Positions 12,670 through 24,141 of a stretch of DNA of 64,000 nt are shown here, piece after piece; the first letter of the stretch is position 1, and each line of letters begins with the position of its first letter. The stretch is from Euborellia annulipes. Lineage: Eukaryota > Arthropoda > Insecta > Dermaptera > Anisolabididae. The notes beneath the pieces are model-generated. The model saw only the letters and a list, made by a program, of their open reading frames with translations. It did no database searches and was not told the DNA's origin. Location of the stretch: assembly GCA_023213315.1 (NCBI GenBank), contig JAKCPI010024833.1, forward strand, positions 1 through 64,000, given 5' to 3'. Made by a program: the position numbers and the translations under genes.

Positions 12670-15600
12670 CTATATATATAATTTTGACCTTCTGATAAAT
12701 TCAATTAAAATTTTAATTTTCCTCCTGGAGTTTTCCCGAAAGTCGAGTAGAGATTCTACATTAAATGTCCTTAGATCTTCATTAAACTCCTTGAGTATAT
12801 TCGTTCGGATTCTTGCGAATCTATCACATTCCACTAGTAGATGCGCAATGTTCCCTTCGAGGCTTCCGCAGTCGCATGTGGCATTTTGTCGAATCCCAAT
12901 TCTGGCTAAGTGCGAGGGACAAGTTGTATGACCTATCCTCATTCGGCAAATCGTTGTAATGAATTTTCTTGGAATCTTTATTGATGAGAACCAGCTCCTC
13001 TTTTTTAAGTTTGGGTTAATCTTGTAATAATGAGTTCCCTTGTTTAAGCAGGAATCTGTCCATTTCTTGTTCCATTCGTTTAGAATTCTTTCTTTCGCTT
13101 CAATCCATGCGTCGGTCCACATTGTATAACATAAGGTTATTTCTGGCAATGTTGTCGCTTCTTTCGCCAGTCGATCCGCTTCTTCATTACCCGTGATACC
13201 TGTATGGCCGGGGACCCAAATCATCACCACCTCCACTCCTTTTTGTCCCAGTGATCCAATTTGACTTAGAATTTTAAACCCCATATAACCTAGTTTTTTA
13301 TAGGGACGATTGTTCAGGGCTGAGATAATGCTTTTAGAATCTGTGCATATGAGATACTTATTATGAATATTATTTCTATATATGTAATCTAAAGCTTTTA
13401 TAATAGCCATGGCCTCAGCTGTGTATATTGATGTAATTGGGGGTAATCTCAATTTTTCGTGGTAGTTTATATGTGGTATGAAGAAACTACACCCTGTGTT
13501 CCCCAAATCATCTTTAGAACCATCCGTAAAAATTTGTAGGTGATTAGGATAATGGGAGGCGATATAATTGTTCAACAGATTGGTATTGTTGGAGTTTTTC
13601 TTATTAAGATAGCTCTCATTTGTTTTAATAAAAGTGAATATGATATCGTAGTTAAAGTAGAATATTAGGCTTCTTGTAGTCTGTTTCAATAGAGGAAATT
13701 CTTTGCCTATTGATATGTCCGACTCCACTAGAATTGGTATTTTCCTCGATTCCCTTACATTCATGAAGTATCCTTTAATGTTATCTAGGTGTCGGGAGAC
13801 TTGTGAATCTAGAATAGATCTTCTCTTTAGTATATACTTCGTCGCTATTAATTTTGTTCTTATCGCGAGAGGGAGTTCCGATGATTCTGCTAGTATTGAG
13901 TTTATAGGGGAAGATTTCATCAAACCTAGTGACTGTCGTATGCCATTATATTGCAATTTATTTAACTTTTGAAGCTGTGAAGGTGCGGCATTGCCGTATA
14001 TAGCGCACCCATAATCTATAGTCGACCTTATAAGTGCTTTATATATATTAAGACACGTGTGAGGATCTGCTCCCCACCAAGTCCTGGTAGTCATCCGTAG
14101 AATATTTAGCCCTGACTCACATTTTTTCACCACATTGTTGATGTGAGTTTTCCATAACAGCTTTCTGTCGAATGTCAAGCCCAGAAATTTAACCTCGTTA
14201 TATATTTTGATTGGGGTTAAATTGGTCCGTATATATCGAATTGGATGAACCTCGTGTCTTTTAGAAAAGATAATTGCTTTAGATTTTTCAGTGGATAAAC
14301 TAAAATTATTATTACTCATCCAGGTAACAAGTCGATTAATTATCCCTGTTAGTATGTTTATATTATTTTCAATAGATGGGGATGATTTGTATATGCATAT
14401 ATCATCTGCATATTGAAGGAGTGATCCTAGCGGTCCCACTATTTTTCCTATTTCCAAAGAATAAATATTAAATAGAATGGGAGACAATATTGATCCCTGT
14501 GGAAGTCCATCTAGAACGATTCTTGGGCCAAGATATTTGCCTTTGAATTTTACATATATTGTTCTTTTATGATATAGTTTTAAAATGCAGTTAACAATTT
14601 TAGGTGAAATTCCAAGATTAATCATCTTGTCACCCAAATTTCTAATTAATACGTTATCATATGCGGCTGAGATGTCTAAGAAGAGCGCACAGAGGGATTC
14701 TCTTTTAGCAAATGCTAACTGAATGTCTGAGGACAATATTGCGAGATTGTCTATAGAGGATCTGTCCTTCCTAAAACCAAATTGTGTATCACTAAGGATA
14801 CTCTTGGATTCAATCCACCATTCCAGCCTAGTTTTAATTATAACCTCAAAGATCTTCTCCACACACGATGAGAGTGCTATTGGTCTATATGCGTTGGGGT
14901 CGGAAGGGTCTTTGCCTGGCTTCAAGATAGGGATTATCACTTGAGTAGTCCAATCTTCAGGGAATACGCATCGGGATATCATATCATTAAACGATGTTAA
15001 TAGTAATATTTTTGCTTCTGGTGGTAGGTTATAAAGCATGGAATAAAATATTCCATCATATCCCGGGGACGAATCCCTTTTAGAAGATAAGGCTATTTCT
15101 AATTCGTTTATTGTAAATGGATTATCTAGGAGTTGATCTCTGTCATTACTTCTCGCCATGCATATTTTGTTGCAAGCAGTCGGAATGGATATTTTATCTA
15201 TAAACTTGGGGATGGCCTCCTCGTTAACTCTATTACTATTACTATTAAGATTTTTTAATACGCGAATTTTAGACCAAATTTGGGAGTGGGGCGTTTTACT
15301 GTTAATTGTTTCACAAAATTTTTTCCAACTTTCTTGCTTCTTTTTCTTGAATTTATTTTTTACCTGCGTTGAAATTTTGTTATATTCTGAAAAATTAGCC
15401 ATATTCATATTTTTTCTATACTCCTTAAATGCTAAGTTTTTGTTTTTCATGAGAGTAAAACATTCTTCATCCCACCATACTGGTAGTTTATTAGAGAACT
15501 TATAAGGTTTCGTTTTCGGGATGGATACTTCAGCTGCAGCTTTGAGAAGGTCAATTAGCGACTTATAATTATCTAGCGTGCTGTTATTATATTCTGGTAG

Positions 15601-16389
15601 ATGAGAGGTGATGAACTCTCTGTATTTTTCCCAATTGGCATAGGCTACTTTCCATTTTGGAATATGGTCGTCGTCGGAGCCATTACCAAATGCTTTATAT
15701 TCCAGCGTTATCAAAATCGGTAAGTGGTCAGATCCGAGAGGTGATTCTTGTACTGACCAATGAAGTGTGGCTGCAATACTTGGAGAAGCGATAGTGATGT
15801 CAATGGCTGATATGGCTTGTCCTGGTCTTCCTATTCTTGTTGGTGCACCATCATTCAGGACAACAAGATTCGTATTATCAATGTTACGAAGGAGATTGTC
15901 GCCTGGTTGATCTGTTAATCCCGAACCCCAAACAGTATTCTTTGCATTGAAGTCGCCCCCAATGATTAGATGACCTTGTAAATTATTTATTAAAGCATTC
16001 CAGTCATTTGGAGAAATTACAGTTCTTGGAGGGCAGTAAATTGAGACTAAGTTGATAAAATGGTTTTTATCATATCTAATTTTTGCGGCGCACATTTCAA
16101 AACTAAATGAATAATTAATATTAATCGGTTGAAACTCAATGTTATTCTTAATAAGGATGGCAACTCCACCTCCTCTGGAGTCCCTATCTTTTCTCAGAGT
16201 GCTATAGTTGGAAATTTTAAAGTTACAATTAGCATATAACCAAGTCTCAGATAGCAGAACTATATCTATATTTTCTGTTTTAATTTTATTTTCCAATTCG
16301 TTTTTATTTGATACAATGGATCGTGAGTTCCATTGTAAAATTTTAAGTTTACCTTTATGTGAATAATCCATTGTTAGTGTTGTTTTCAT
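12670..16389 (-). CDS. Non-LTR retrotransposon ORF2: endonuclease, reverse transcriptase, RNase H
   Basis: This 1239-residue ORF is intact. An AP-type endonuclease domain (about 1-235) shows SETW at 47-50, GGDFNA at 144-149 and SDH at 220-222. The reverse transcriptase (about 480-740) has FLDISAAYD near 570-578, LPQGSILSP near 629-637 and the catalytic YADD at 660-663. An RNase H domain (about 950-1080) has D955 in FTDGSK, E992 in TAEAMA, D1017 in CTDSKS and an HTGITGNEEAD motif. The C-terminus has a cysteine/histidine cluster (CDCGSLEGNIAHLLVEC). RNase H plus this layout fits the I/LOA/R1-type clades, not Jockey or CR1, which lack RNase H. It makes the element's cDNA by target-primed reverse transcription. 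The start overlaps ORF1 by 35 nt in another frame. Confidence 0.93.
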   Translation of the reverse strand: MKTTLTMDYSHKGKLKILQWNSRSIVSNKNELENKIKTENIDIVLLSETWLYANCNFKISNYSTLRKDRDSRGGGVAILIKNNIEFQPININYSFSFEMCAAKIRYDKNHFINLVSIYCPPRTVISPNDWNALINNLQGHLIIGGDFNAKNTVWGSGLTDQPGDNLLRNIDNTNLVVLNDGAPTRIGRPGQAISAIDITIASPSIAATLHWSVQESPLGSDHLPILITLEYKAFGNGSDDDHIPKWKVAYANWEKYREFITSHLPEYNNSTLDNYKSLIDLLKAAAEVSIPKTKPYKFSNKLPVWWDEECFTLMKNKNLAFKEYRKNMNMANFSEYNKISTQVKNKFKKKKQESWKKFCETINSKTPHSQIWSKIRVLKNLNSNSNRVNEEAIPKFIDKISIPTACNKICMARSNDRDQLLDNPFTINELEIALSSKRDSSPGYDGIFYSMLYNLPPEAKILLLTSFNDMISRCVFPEDWTTQVIIPILKPGKDPSDPNAYRPIALSSCVEKIFEVIIKTRLEWWIESKSILSDTQFGFRKDRSSIDNLAILSSDIQLAFAKRESLCALFLDISAAYDNVLIRNLGDKMINLGISPKIVNCILKLYHKRTIYVKFKGKYLGPRIVLDGLPQGSILSPILFNIYSLEIGKIVGPLGSLLQYADDICIYKSSPSIENNINILTGIINRLVTWMSNNNFSLSTEKSKAIIFSKRHEVHPIRYIRTNLTPIKIYNEVKFLGLTFDRKLLWKTHINNVVKKCESGLNILRMTTRTWWGADPHTCLNIYKALIRSTIDYGCAIYGNAAPSQLQKLNKLQYNGIRQSLGLMKSSPINSILAESSELPLAIRTKLIATKYILKRRSILDSQVSRHLDNIKGYFMNVRESRKIPILVESDISIGKEFPLLKQTTRSLIFYFNYDIIFTFIKTNESYLNKKNSNNTNLLNNYIASHYPNHLQIFTDGSKDDLGNTGCSFFIPHINYHEKLRLPPITSIYTAEAMAIIKALDYIYRNNIHNKYLICTDSKSIISALNNRPYKKLGYMGFKILSQIGSLGQKGVEVVMIWVPGHTGITGNEEADRLAKEATTLPEITLCYTMWTDAWIEAKERILNEWNKKWTDSCLNKGTHYYKINPNLKKRSWFSSIKIPRKFITTICRMRIGHTTCPSHLARIGIRQNATCDCGSLEGNIAHLLVECDRFARIRTNILKEFNEDLRTFNVESLLDFRENSRRKIKILIEFIRRSKLYI

Positions 16390-17899
16390 TTAAAAGATCT
16401 TTTATCATATCCTTTATCTCATTATCAGGCATATTTGATTTACTAATGTTACGATTTTTAAGATGATTAAAAATATAAAAAATTGTGTCAATAATATTTT
16501 CAGGGGTTTCAACTCTTTTCTCCATGGTTCTTGTTGGAGAAGGAGAAGGAATAGTATAGTGATGTATAGGGGAGTATGAGCCGGCTGGCCGCTGGCTGAG
16601 AATTGCCGGTGGGGCTTGTTTAGAAGATGATTGTTGAGAATGTTCTATTCTATTATTTTGTGACATATTTGAACTAGGAGAAGTGGGAGTCTCAAAAAGA
16701 ACTAATTCTTGTTGAGCTGGCCTTTTTCTCTTAGAATTTTTCTTTGTTTCCATGTTGCGGATAGTATCGACCTTTTCATGGATTTGCCTATAGTTATTTT
16801 TAAGATTTGGGAAATGCTCCTCATCATCTAAATTCATTAATACATCATAATATGATTTCTTTTGAACTACTGCTAATTTTGCTTGAGAGTACGAGAGGTT
16901 TTTGACTGCCATTTGGGCTCTTATTATTTTTTCTTTTTCAAATTGAGGGCAACTTCTGTCGGTTGAAGAATGCGGGGACTTTGGGTCTTTGCAAAAAATG
17001 CATACAAGTTGGTGAGCATTTGTGCAAGAGTTCGTTTCGTGCTCTTTGGCGCATTTCCCACATCTTGCTTTGTTACTTTTGCATTGATTAGCCATATGCC
17101 CGTAACGTAAGCATTTATTACATTGTACTACCTTCTTTATATATGGATGAACTTGGCATCTTGTATAATCCAGGGAGACATATTCAGGTAAATAGTTCCC
17201 TCTGAACGTTAAAATCACTACTGTTGAGGGCTTCCTAATAATTTGGCCACTCTCGTCTTTACGCGAGCTTATTATTCTTTTAACCGAAATTATTTTCGTT
17301 AACGAATTAACCTCGGAGAGGAGGTACTCGTCAGTAAGACTCACGTCCACTCCTTTAATTACTCCTTGTCGAGACACTAAGTGTAGGGGAATGTAGATGC
17401 TAAAATAGTCTTTAGAAAATGGCGAGTTTTCCAAAAATTCATTCGCGCTTTTGGCATTTTTAAATTCTAATTTAATTTTATTATCCCCCTGTTTTGATAT
17501 ATTTATAATACTTTCTTTGATATTCTCTGAACATTTAGACTTGATTAATCTCCCTATCGCCATGGGATGAAAGTTACCAATGTTTTGATTCTGTGTGGCT
17601 TCAATAAAGACGTAGTATGGTCCTAAGTCTGTGTTATTGAATGATTTAATGATTGTGTTATGTCTCGGTACATTATTATTAGATGGGTTTTTACGTAATT
17701 TTATTTTAATATTATTATCTTGGGAAAGATTTTGAATCGAGTAGGAATCGTGTATATTTGCTAATGAACCTGATGTGGATGGATTACTCTCGTGTGAGAA
17801 ATTTTGGTCAATTGGATCATCAAGGGACATGGACTGGTCAAGAAATGATTGAATCCCCGTTCCACCAGGATCTGGTGGACGGGTTACCTCAGAAGCCAT
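16355..17899 (-). CDS. Non-LTR retrotransposon ORF1: Gag-like nucleic-acid-binding protein
   Basis: This 514-residue protein starts at the first ATG after a short leader. Residues 1-90 are serine/asparagine-rich and probably disordered. Residues 95-250 look like a folded, RRM-like or PRE_C2HC-type Gag region. Three CCHC zinc knuckles follow: CNKCLRYGHMANQC (260-273), CGKCAKEHETNSC (280-292) and CIFC...SC (300-317). The rest is basic, with KKNSKRKRP as a possible nuclear signal, and rich in S/P/Q. Such proteins coat element RNA. The stop codon lies inside the ORF2 start region, so ORF2 is probably made by reinitiation. Confidence 0.92.
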   Translation of the reverse strand: MASEVTRPPDPGGTGIQSFLDQSMSLDDPIDQNFSHESNPSTSGSLANIHDSYSIQNLSQDNNIKIKLRKNPSNNNVPRHNTIIKSFNNTDLGPYYVFIEATQNQNIGNFHPMAIGRLIKSKCSENIKESIINISKQGDNKIKLEFKNAKSANEFLENSPFSKDYFSIYIPLHLVSRQGVIKGVDVSLTDEYLLSEVNSLTKIISVKRIISSRKDESGQIIRKPSTVVILTFRGNYLPEYVSLDYTRCQVHPYIKKVVQCNKCLRYGHMANQCKSNKARCGKCAKEHETNSCTNAHQLVCIFCKDPKSPHSSTDRSCPQFEKEKIIRAQMAVKNLSYSQAKLAVVQKKSYYDVLMNLDDEEHFPNLKNNYRQIHEKVDTIRNMETKKNSKRKRPAQQELVLFETPTSPSSNMSQNNRIEHSQQSSSKQAPPAILSQRPAGSYSPIHHYTIPSPSPTRTMEKRVETPENIIDTIFYIFNHLKNRNISKSNMPDNEIKDMIKDLLNENNTNNGLFT

Positions 17900-18000
17900 T
17901 CTTCTATCGCTCCGTTACAGGAGCTCTGGTGCGGAGAACGTCCTTCCTTCTTCTTATGGTTTTTAAAAACTCACAGTACGATTTTATAATTCAAAAATAA

Positions 18001-19522
18001 TATTTAAAAAGTATATTCTTATTAAAATTAATAGTTTTAATAATTATAATTAATTTTTTAATCTTTAAACCCTATTATAGAGATAATTTTTAAATAACCT
18101 CAAAATACATGTAACGACAATCGCAACAATCTAATCGAATTTTCTACCAGAATAATTAAAAAAATTATTTTTTTAATAATAAGATTTATTAATTATTAAT
18201 AATTTATTTAAAAAAGAATATTATAAAAGCATTATTTTAAAATGTTTTTTTTTTTTATTGCTTTTTTTTATTTCCTGGAATAATTTTATTACTATTTTGT
18301 TTTTATCATTTTAATTGATTCTTAGAAATGACGTCACCTCGATTGTTTGGCTTGGATGTCGGCTGGTCGTCGAGCAGAAAACAGATCTTTTAAGTGACTA
18401 TCTTTTTCTCACTTCCACTCATAATCTTCTGTCTCTTTCTCCTCGATGAATATTTCAAACGAAAAGGAATTAATACATTGAATAAGAGAAGTCAATGATT
18501 CTCGTTCATTTGAAATGACTAGTTCTTTGTGATTCCCTTGTTAAACATATTCAAATGGGTTTTTTCCTAACTCATCTGTAATGTTCTAGTTCTTTCTATG
18601 GTGTGAACAGACGCACAGCTCTCTCCTGATCAGAATTCAACTCAAATACAGTATATACATGACTAAATAAAATATTTATAGATAAAAAAGAGAATTAGAA
18701 ATCTTTAAACACTAAATGAAAAAATTATTGAAAGATTAAAAAGGAAGAAATAGCGATAATTTTTATTTTTTTACTTTCTCTTACCCAAGGCTCTTACCTA
18801 TGTATATATTTATATAGAGAAAGTAAGTAAGGGAACAAAAATTAATTTTGTAACTTAATTTAATTAAGGTTATAATTTCGAAGAACAAATAAAATCTACT
18901 TTAAATCAATACCTATTATTATATAGAAATAAAAGGAGGTGAGACCAAACAAATTTATTAATAAATTATATTCGTACCTATATACCGGTAAGATGGCTAA
19001 ATATTATTCGATTAGTATTTAAAGAAATTTTTTTCTTAACTCTAATAACCTTTTCCAATAGCTAATTTCACTTTCAATAATTCTAAAAGTCTCCACAGGG
19101 TCGCAGCACTAATCAGCCTGAGAAATCCTCTTAATTTATATTATAAATTACCAAAGAATATACCCGGAAATCAAAAAGAGAGAGATTATTTTTTTTTTTG
19201 CACCAACACTCCTTTACTATTCTATTCTCCTGTTCACTCCTGGCAGGTGTTGAAATAATTGCTTTTTGAATTTTAAGGGAAAGTAAAAATTAATATGTCA
19301 AAATAAATTTGGAAAATCGATTTTTAATCATTTTCAGAACGTTTTAAGACTAAAATTTGATTGTTTTTGCTTGAATATTTTATATACTAAGTTATTCAAT
19401 CAATATCAAGGCCTAAATGTGTTTATTTAGTTAAAAAAAAAACAATAAATTAGGATAATTAGAAAATGAAGGCGGCAGTTAAAATCTGAAGATGTAAAAG
19501 GCAATTAATTAACCCCCATTTT
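18001..19522. other. Gene-free AT-rich stretch
   Basis: No coding exon is recognised. A locally less AT-rich segment at about 18335-18440 has a possible splice donor on the minus strand (AATCGAG before GTGACG) and could be an untranslated first exon, but nothing confirms this. The remainder is unassigned. Confidence 0.4.
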
Positions 19523-19801
19523 GCCCTCGGGGCTTGGTGTAGAGGTTAGCGTGCTAACCTCGTATACCAAACGTCGCGGGTTCGGACCCCAGGCAGTCCG
19601 ATGATTTTATTTAAGCCAATTGGATACCAAATGGCTTAAATAAGTATGCCTGGACCCCATATAAGTATATTATTCTCTATAACGGATATCAAAAAAGTCT
19701 TAAATGGCCTAAGTTGCCGAAAAGACTGTGAATGTGTGTATGAGTGTGAGTGTGAATGAGAAAAAAAGTGTGAGTGTTTATAAAAAAAAAAAAAAAAAAA
19801 A
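19523..19801 (+). mobile_element. tRNA-derived SINE, complete copy
   Basis: The head has an A box (TGGTGTAGAGGTTAGCGTG) and a B box (GGGTTCGGACCCC), as in a polymerase III tRNA promoter. The body has a duplicated AAATGGCTTAAATAA-type motif, then a GTGTGAGTG-rich segment and a poly-A tail. An exact 12-bp target duplication, AACCCCCATTTT, flanks it at 19511-19522 and 19802-19813. Confidence 0.9.
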
Positions 19802-20487
19802 AACCCCCATTTTATGTGGTCGTAGTTAAATGAAAAAATGTTTATGGCTTTATAATTGATTGAAAAGACCAGTTTTGCATTTTTCCACGAATCCATCGAA
19901 AAATAAGAGAGATATATTGACTTTTTGAAACGCGATTGTGCGCGAGAAAAAAAGCCTAGACGAGAGTGAAGCGAGTCTCCCTGGCTGCACTCTGGGCGCA
20001 GATCGAATTAGAAAAAAAAATTGATGCTCTCCCATCATTTGAAATAATTGCCAAATTGATTGATTTCTTGATATTTTTATGCTTTTATAACATTTTATAT
20101 TCGAAACTTTATTTAACTATTAGAATAAAAGACTGCATATTTATCTATAAAAAATTCAATCCTTTGAGAAAAAATAAAATTCAAAATATTTTGTCTTCAA
20201 TCAAAGAGATGCCTATTTCTCATAAATATATTAAATAATAAAATAAATTCATATTGTTTGTAGATGGCCGTAAGGGTGATAAATTTTATTATAAAGACAT
20301 CAGCCAAAAATAAATATTTTTGCGTATTATCTGTTAATTTGTAAATATTTCGACCCCAATGACAGAATCATGATTATGAAAATCGCATTCATGGAATGAT
20401 CAGCTGTTTTGTCATATTGGATGGGAGGAGTTAACGATTTGCAAAACATCTGATGATTGTACTGAGGATGATTCTATTTCCCTGGAA

Positions 20488-21657
20488 CAGTGGCGTACCG
20501 AGGGGGGGGGGCGAGGGGGCGGTCCGCCCCAGGCCCCGAGCCGGCATAGGCCCCCATATATTTATAAAAAAAAAAAATTTAATGAAAATTTCCCTTTGAG
20601 AAGCCCCGGGGCCCTCAGGGCTCAAGTAAGAACAAAATTTAATGAAAATCTCCCTTTGAGAGGCCCCGGGGCCCTCAGGGCTCAAGTAAGAACAAAATTT
20701 AATGAAAATCTCCCTTTGAGAGGCCCCGGGGCCCTTAGGGCTCAAGTAAGAACAAAATTTAATGAAAATCTCCCTTTGAGAGGCCCCGGGGCCCTCAGGG
20801 CTCAAGTAAAAACAAAATTTAATGAAAATCTCCCTTTGAGAGGCCCCGGGGCCCTTGGGGCTCAAGTAAGAACAAAATTTAATGAAAATCTCCCTTTGAG
20901 AGGCCCCGGGGCCCTCAGGGCTCAAGTAAAAACAAAATTTAATGAAAATCTCCCTTTGAGAGGCCCCGGGGCCCTCAGGGCTCAAGTAAGAACAAAATTT
21001 AATGAAAATCTCCCTTTGAGAGGCCCCGGGGCCCTCAGGGCTCAAGTAAGAACAAAATTAATAAAATCTCCCTTTGAGAGGCCCCGGGGCCCTCAGGGCT
21101 CAAGTAAGAACAAAATTTAATGAAAATCTCCCTTTGAGAGGCCCCGGGGCCCTCAGGGCTCAAGTAAGAACAAAATTTAATGAAAATCTCCCTTTGAGAG
21201 GCCCCGGGGCCCTTGGGGCTCAAGTAAGAACAAAATTTAATGAAAATCTCCCTTTGAGAGGCCCCGGGGCCCTCAGGGCTCAAGTAAGAACAAAATTTAA
21301 TGAAAATCTCCCTTTGAGAGGCCCCGGGGCCCTCAGGGCTCAAGTAAGAACAAAATTTAATGAAAATCTCCCTTTGAGAGGCCCCGGGGTCCTCAGGGCT
21401 CAAATAAGAACAAAATTTAATGAAAATCTCCCTTTGAGAGACCCCGGGGCCCTCAGGGCTCAAGTAAGAACAAAATAATGAAATCTCCCTTTGAGAGGCC
21501 CCGGGGCCCTTGGGCTTCAGTGATATACGGTATTTTAAAAATATTTTTGTGTATATTTGTGTGTATATTTAAAGATGAGCCCCCCAAAAAAAAATTCAAT
21601 ATAAGGCCCCCTCTTCTAGAGCCGCCCCAGGCCCTCAACTGCCTCGGTACGCCTCTG
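20488..21657. mobile_element. Sister TIR element with homogeneous 60-bp satellite
   Basis: It has the same ends, left flank (GGTCCGCCCCAGGCCCC) and right flank (GATATACGGTATTTTAAA) as the element at 9752-12359. It differs in having a nearly uniform satellite array. Confidence 0.85.
20580..21515. repeat. Satellite array, about sixteen 60-bp units
   Basis: The units are almost identical and exactly 60 bp, differing at one or two positions (for example CTCAGGG versus CTTGGGG). Two units are shortened by a few bases (about 21055-21065 and 21473-21483). The period is divisible by three, so both strands stay open without coding meaning. Confidence 0.95.
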
Positions 21658-21801
21658 CAAATCATTTCATCTAAATTAAATTTTACACTCTGATATTTAA
21701 CTACCCTACACTAATACAAGATCGAAATATCGCTTGTGTTCAAATAAATATAACACCCATGTGATGATGAAGAATTGAAAGATTTTACATCTAACTAAAT
21801 A

Positions 21802-22553
21802 CAGGGTGTCCGGTAAAGAATGGATAACCTTGAAATATCTTATAGTATAACTTATGGCCGTTCAGAAAAAAAATTGAAACAAAATATATCATAAGTAGTA
21901 CCTAAGATATGATTTTTTTAAAAGAAAGGTCTAATTTTTTTACCTTGTTTTACTTTTATGAACACTACGATCAGAAATGAATGGATTCCATCGGTTTGTT
22001 GTTATTTTATTATTATACACGAACTATGCTAATAGATAAACAGTGAATAGTATGACTAGCTATTGCACTTTTTTATTAAAAAATTAGCAAATTCCAATAA
22101 AATAGCCAGGTGGCCGTTTGATATTTAGTAAAATTTTCTCCTTTTCTACATTAATGGCAATAATTCACTATTTATTGTAGATACATTTATGATCTGTTGT
22201 ACCATTAAAAGTTTAAACATTGTTTAAAAAATAAATTTTGCAAAGTTTTTCTAAAATTAATTTTTTTGCTAATTTTTTAATAAAAAAGTGCAATAGCTAG
22301 TCATACTATTCACTGTTTATCTATTAGCATAGTTCGTGTATAATAATAAAATAACAACAAACCGATGGAATCCATTCATTTCTGATCGTAGTGTTCATAA
22401 AAGTAAAACAAGGTAAAAAAATTAGACCTTTCTTTTAAAAAAATCATATCTTAGGTACTACTTATGATATATTTTTTTCAATTTTTTTTCTGAACGGCCA
22501 TAAGTTATACTATAAGACATTTCAAGGTTATCCATTCTTTACCGGACACCCTG
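21802..22553. mobile_element. Long fold-back element with TA flanks
   Basis: The arms are about 360 bp and almost exact complements, starting CAGGGTGTCCGGTAAAGAAT. The flanks are TA on both sides, which suggests a TA target duplication. There is no coding capacity. Confidence 0.85.
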
Positions 22554-23245
22554 TATATACTGTAACTATCATTTATTTGGCAATATTCTCTGACTGCTTA
22601 ATTAATTTTTTTTTTCTCGCTCAATTTTTATAATTCTTCCAAATGTCCAAAAAAAAAAAATTTAACTTAAAAGCTATTAAATTATTATTTTTAAAAAGAG
22701 AAATCATTTTTCTTAGAAAAGAGGGGAGGGGGAGAGGCGCCTGGCGCGTTTTCTCCTCAACAACAGTCCGAGCAGAGGGGTGGGGGAACCTGCCGCCCAC
22801 GACCTTCCCCTCCTTTGGCCAATTTAAGAGCCCTAAATAAATAAGTATGGAAATGAATAAAACTCTGATAAATCAAATGTCTATAACTCGGAAACGGCGC
22901 ATCCAATTCGCATCGGATTTTTTGTAATGAGTTTATAATTTCCTAGAGAATATTCACATGGAACTAAAATTTAATAATTAAGAATATATTTTTTCTTTAA
23001 TCTAACCATCCGTTCAACCAATCAAATGATAGTAAAAAGGATCATCGTTCTATATTCTCTGAAATTTTCCCTTTTATCTGTATATAAAATTTTCAAACAT
23101 TTTTTTTTTTTTTTTTTTTTTATTTCTTTTCATTAGCAATCTCCGCACTCCCAATTTTTATTAAATAAACAAATATTATATAAATTTTAAATAAATACCT
23201 TAGGGGTTGTCCACATATTACGTAACGCGTTAGGGGAGGAAGAGA

Positions 23246-23427
23246 CATGGGCGTAACTAGGGGGGTGCCGGGGAAGCAATGGCCCCCCCAGAAGACTCGT
23301 GCCCCCCCCCCCCAGAAAGCTCCCTGCCCCAAGAAAAATTGAGAAAATATGAGGCTTTCCAGGCCCTCCGGAGAATAGCTGGTCCCATGCCCCCCCCCCC
23401 TAGCTAAATTCTCTAGTTACGCCCATG
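23246..23427. mobile_element. MITE with CATGGGCGTAACTAG ends
   Basis: The ends are inverted copies of CATGGGCGTAACTAG. The interior has G and C homopolymers like the other MITEs of this type. Confidence 0.7.
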
Positions 23428-23594
23428 CTTATAGGGCGAAGGTCGATAAAATGTTTAAAATAATATAAAAAAAACTTTGTATTTAGAAGAATTTGATTTT
23501 TCATGAATTCTATAAATGTTTGCTTCATATTAGCATATTATTTTTATCTAATTAAATATTTATTAATTCATATACCCGAAAAAAAGTAGGGTGT

Positions 23595-23676
23595 GCCGCC
23601 GGGAGTCGGAACATGGATCCTCTAATTTGTACTCGGAGTGCCCTTACCACTAGAGCTCAGCACGGCATTCGGGTAT
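23595..23676 (-). pseudogene. tRNA-like sequence (tRNA pseudogene or SINE head)
   Basis: On the minus strand it reads GCCGTGC, then an A-box-like TGAGCTCTAGTGGTAAGGG, a CTCCGAGT...AGAGG region and a B-box-like TGTTCCGACTCC, ending GGCGGCAC, which can pair with the start. The anticodon arm is imperfect, so a working tRNA is unlikely. Confidence 0.5.
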
Positions 23677-24141
23677 ATGAACTCACTTAGAAAAAAATTT
23701 TAGTCATCAGAGGAAATGGACCCAAATTCTTAAATATTATATAATTTTTAAATATAAATTAATTAAAATATATTAAATATTATATAATTATATAATTTCT
23801 TATTTATTATTTTTATTGTTTTGTAATTAGTGTTTGGTGTTTCCTTCTAATTAAATTTTTTTTCCTGATCAAGGTAAATCTTAAAGATATAATGAGTTGA
23901 ATTGATATGATTTTAAAAATAACAAAAAGAAAGAACAAACACACAATAAAAAAACTTTTTATTAATTCCTACTCTTGAGGCCAAAAGGTATAATTTTGAA
24001 AGTGTCCACCAGGTTGCACCACTTAACACACTTGACATATGATCTTTTGTGGTGCGTATTATTATTATTATTATTATGGAAGTTTTTAATTAGAGAACAT
24101 ATTTGTATTAGTTATTTATTATTATAAAAAGCCGTTATAAC

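Larger units (their letters stand above)
12642..18000 (-). mobile_element. Full-length or near full-length non-LTR retrotransposon
   Basis: Both ORFs are uninterrupted. The 3' end is close to the ORF2 stop: a short AT-rich tail, then a T run on the plus strand at 12642-12651, which is the complement of a poly-A tail. The 5' boundary is not certain; the leader before ORF1 extends to at least about 17990. No confident target duplication was found. It lies in the transposon block upstream of the first recognised MARF1 exon. Confidence 0.85.

Noticed and set aside
20431..21478. Collagen-like repeated frames on both strands (LRGPGALRAQV, SPEGPGASQRE)
   Set aside because: Same satellite with a 60-bp period; not a gene.
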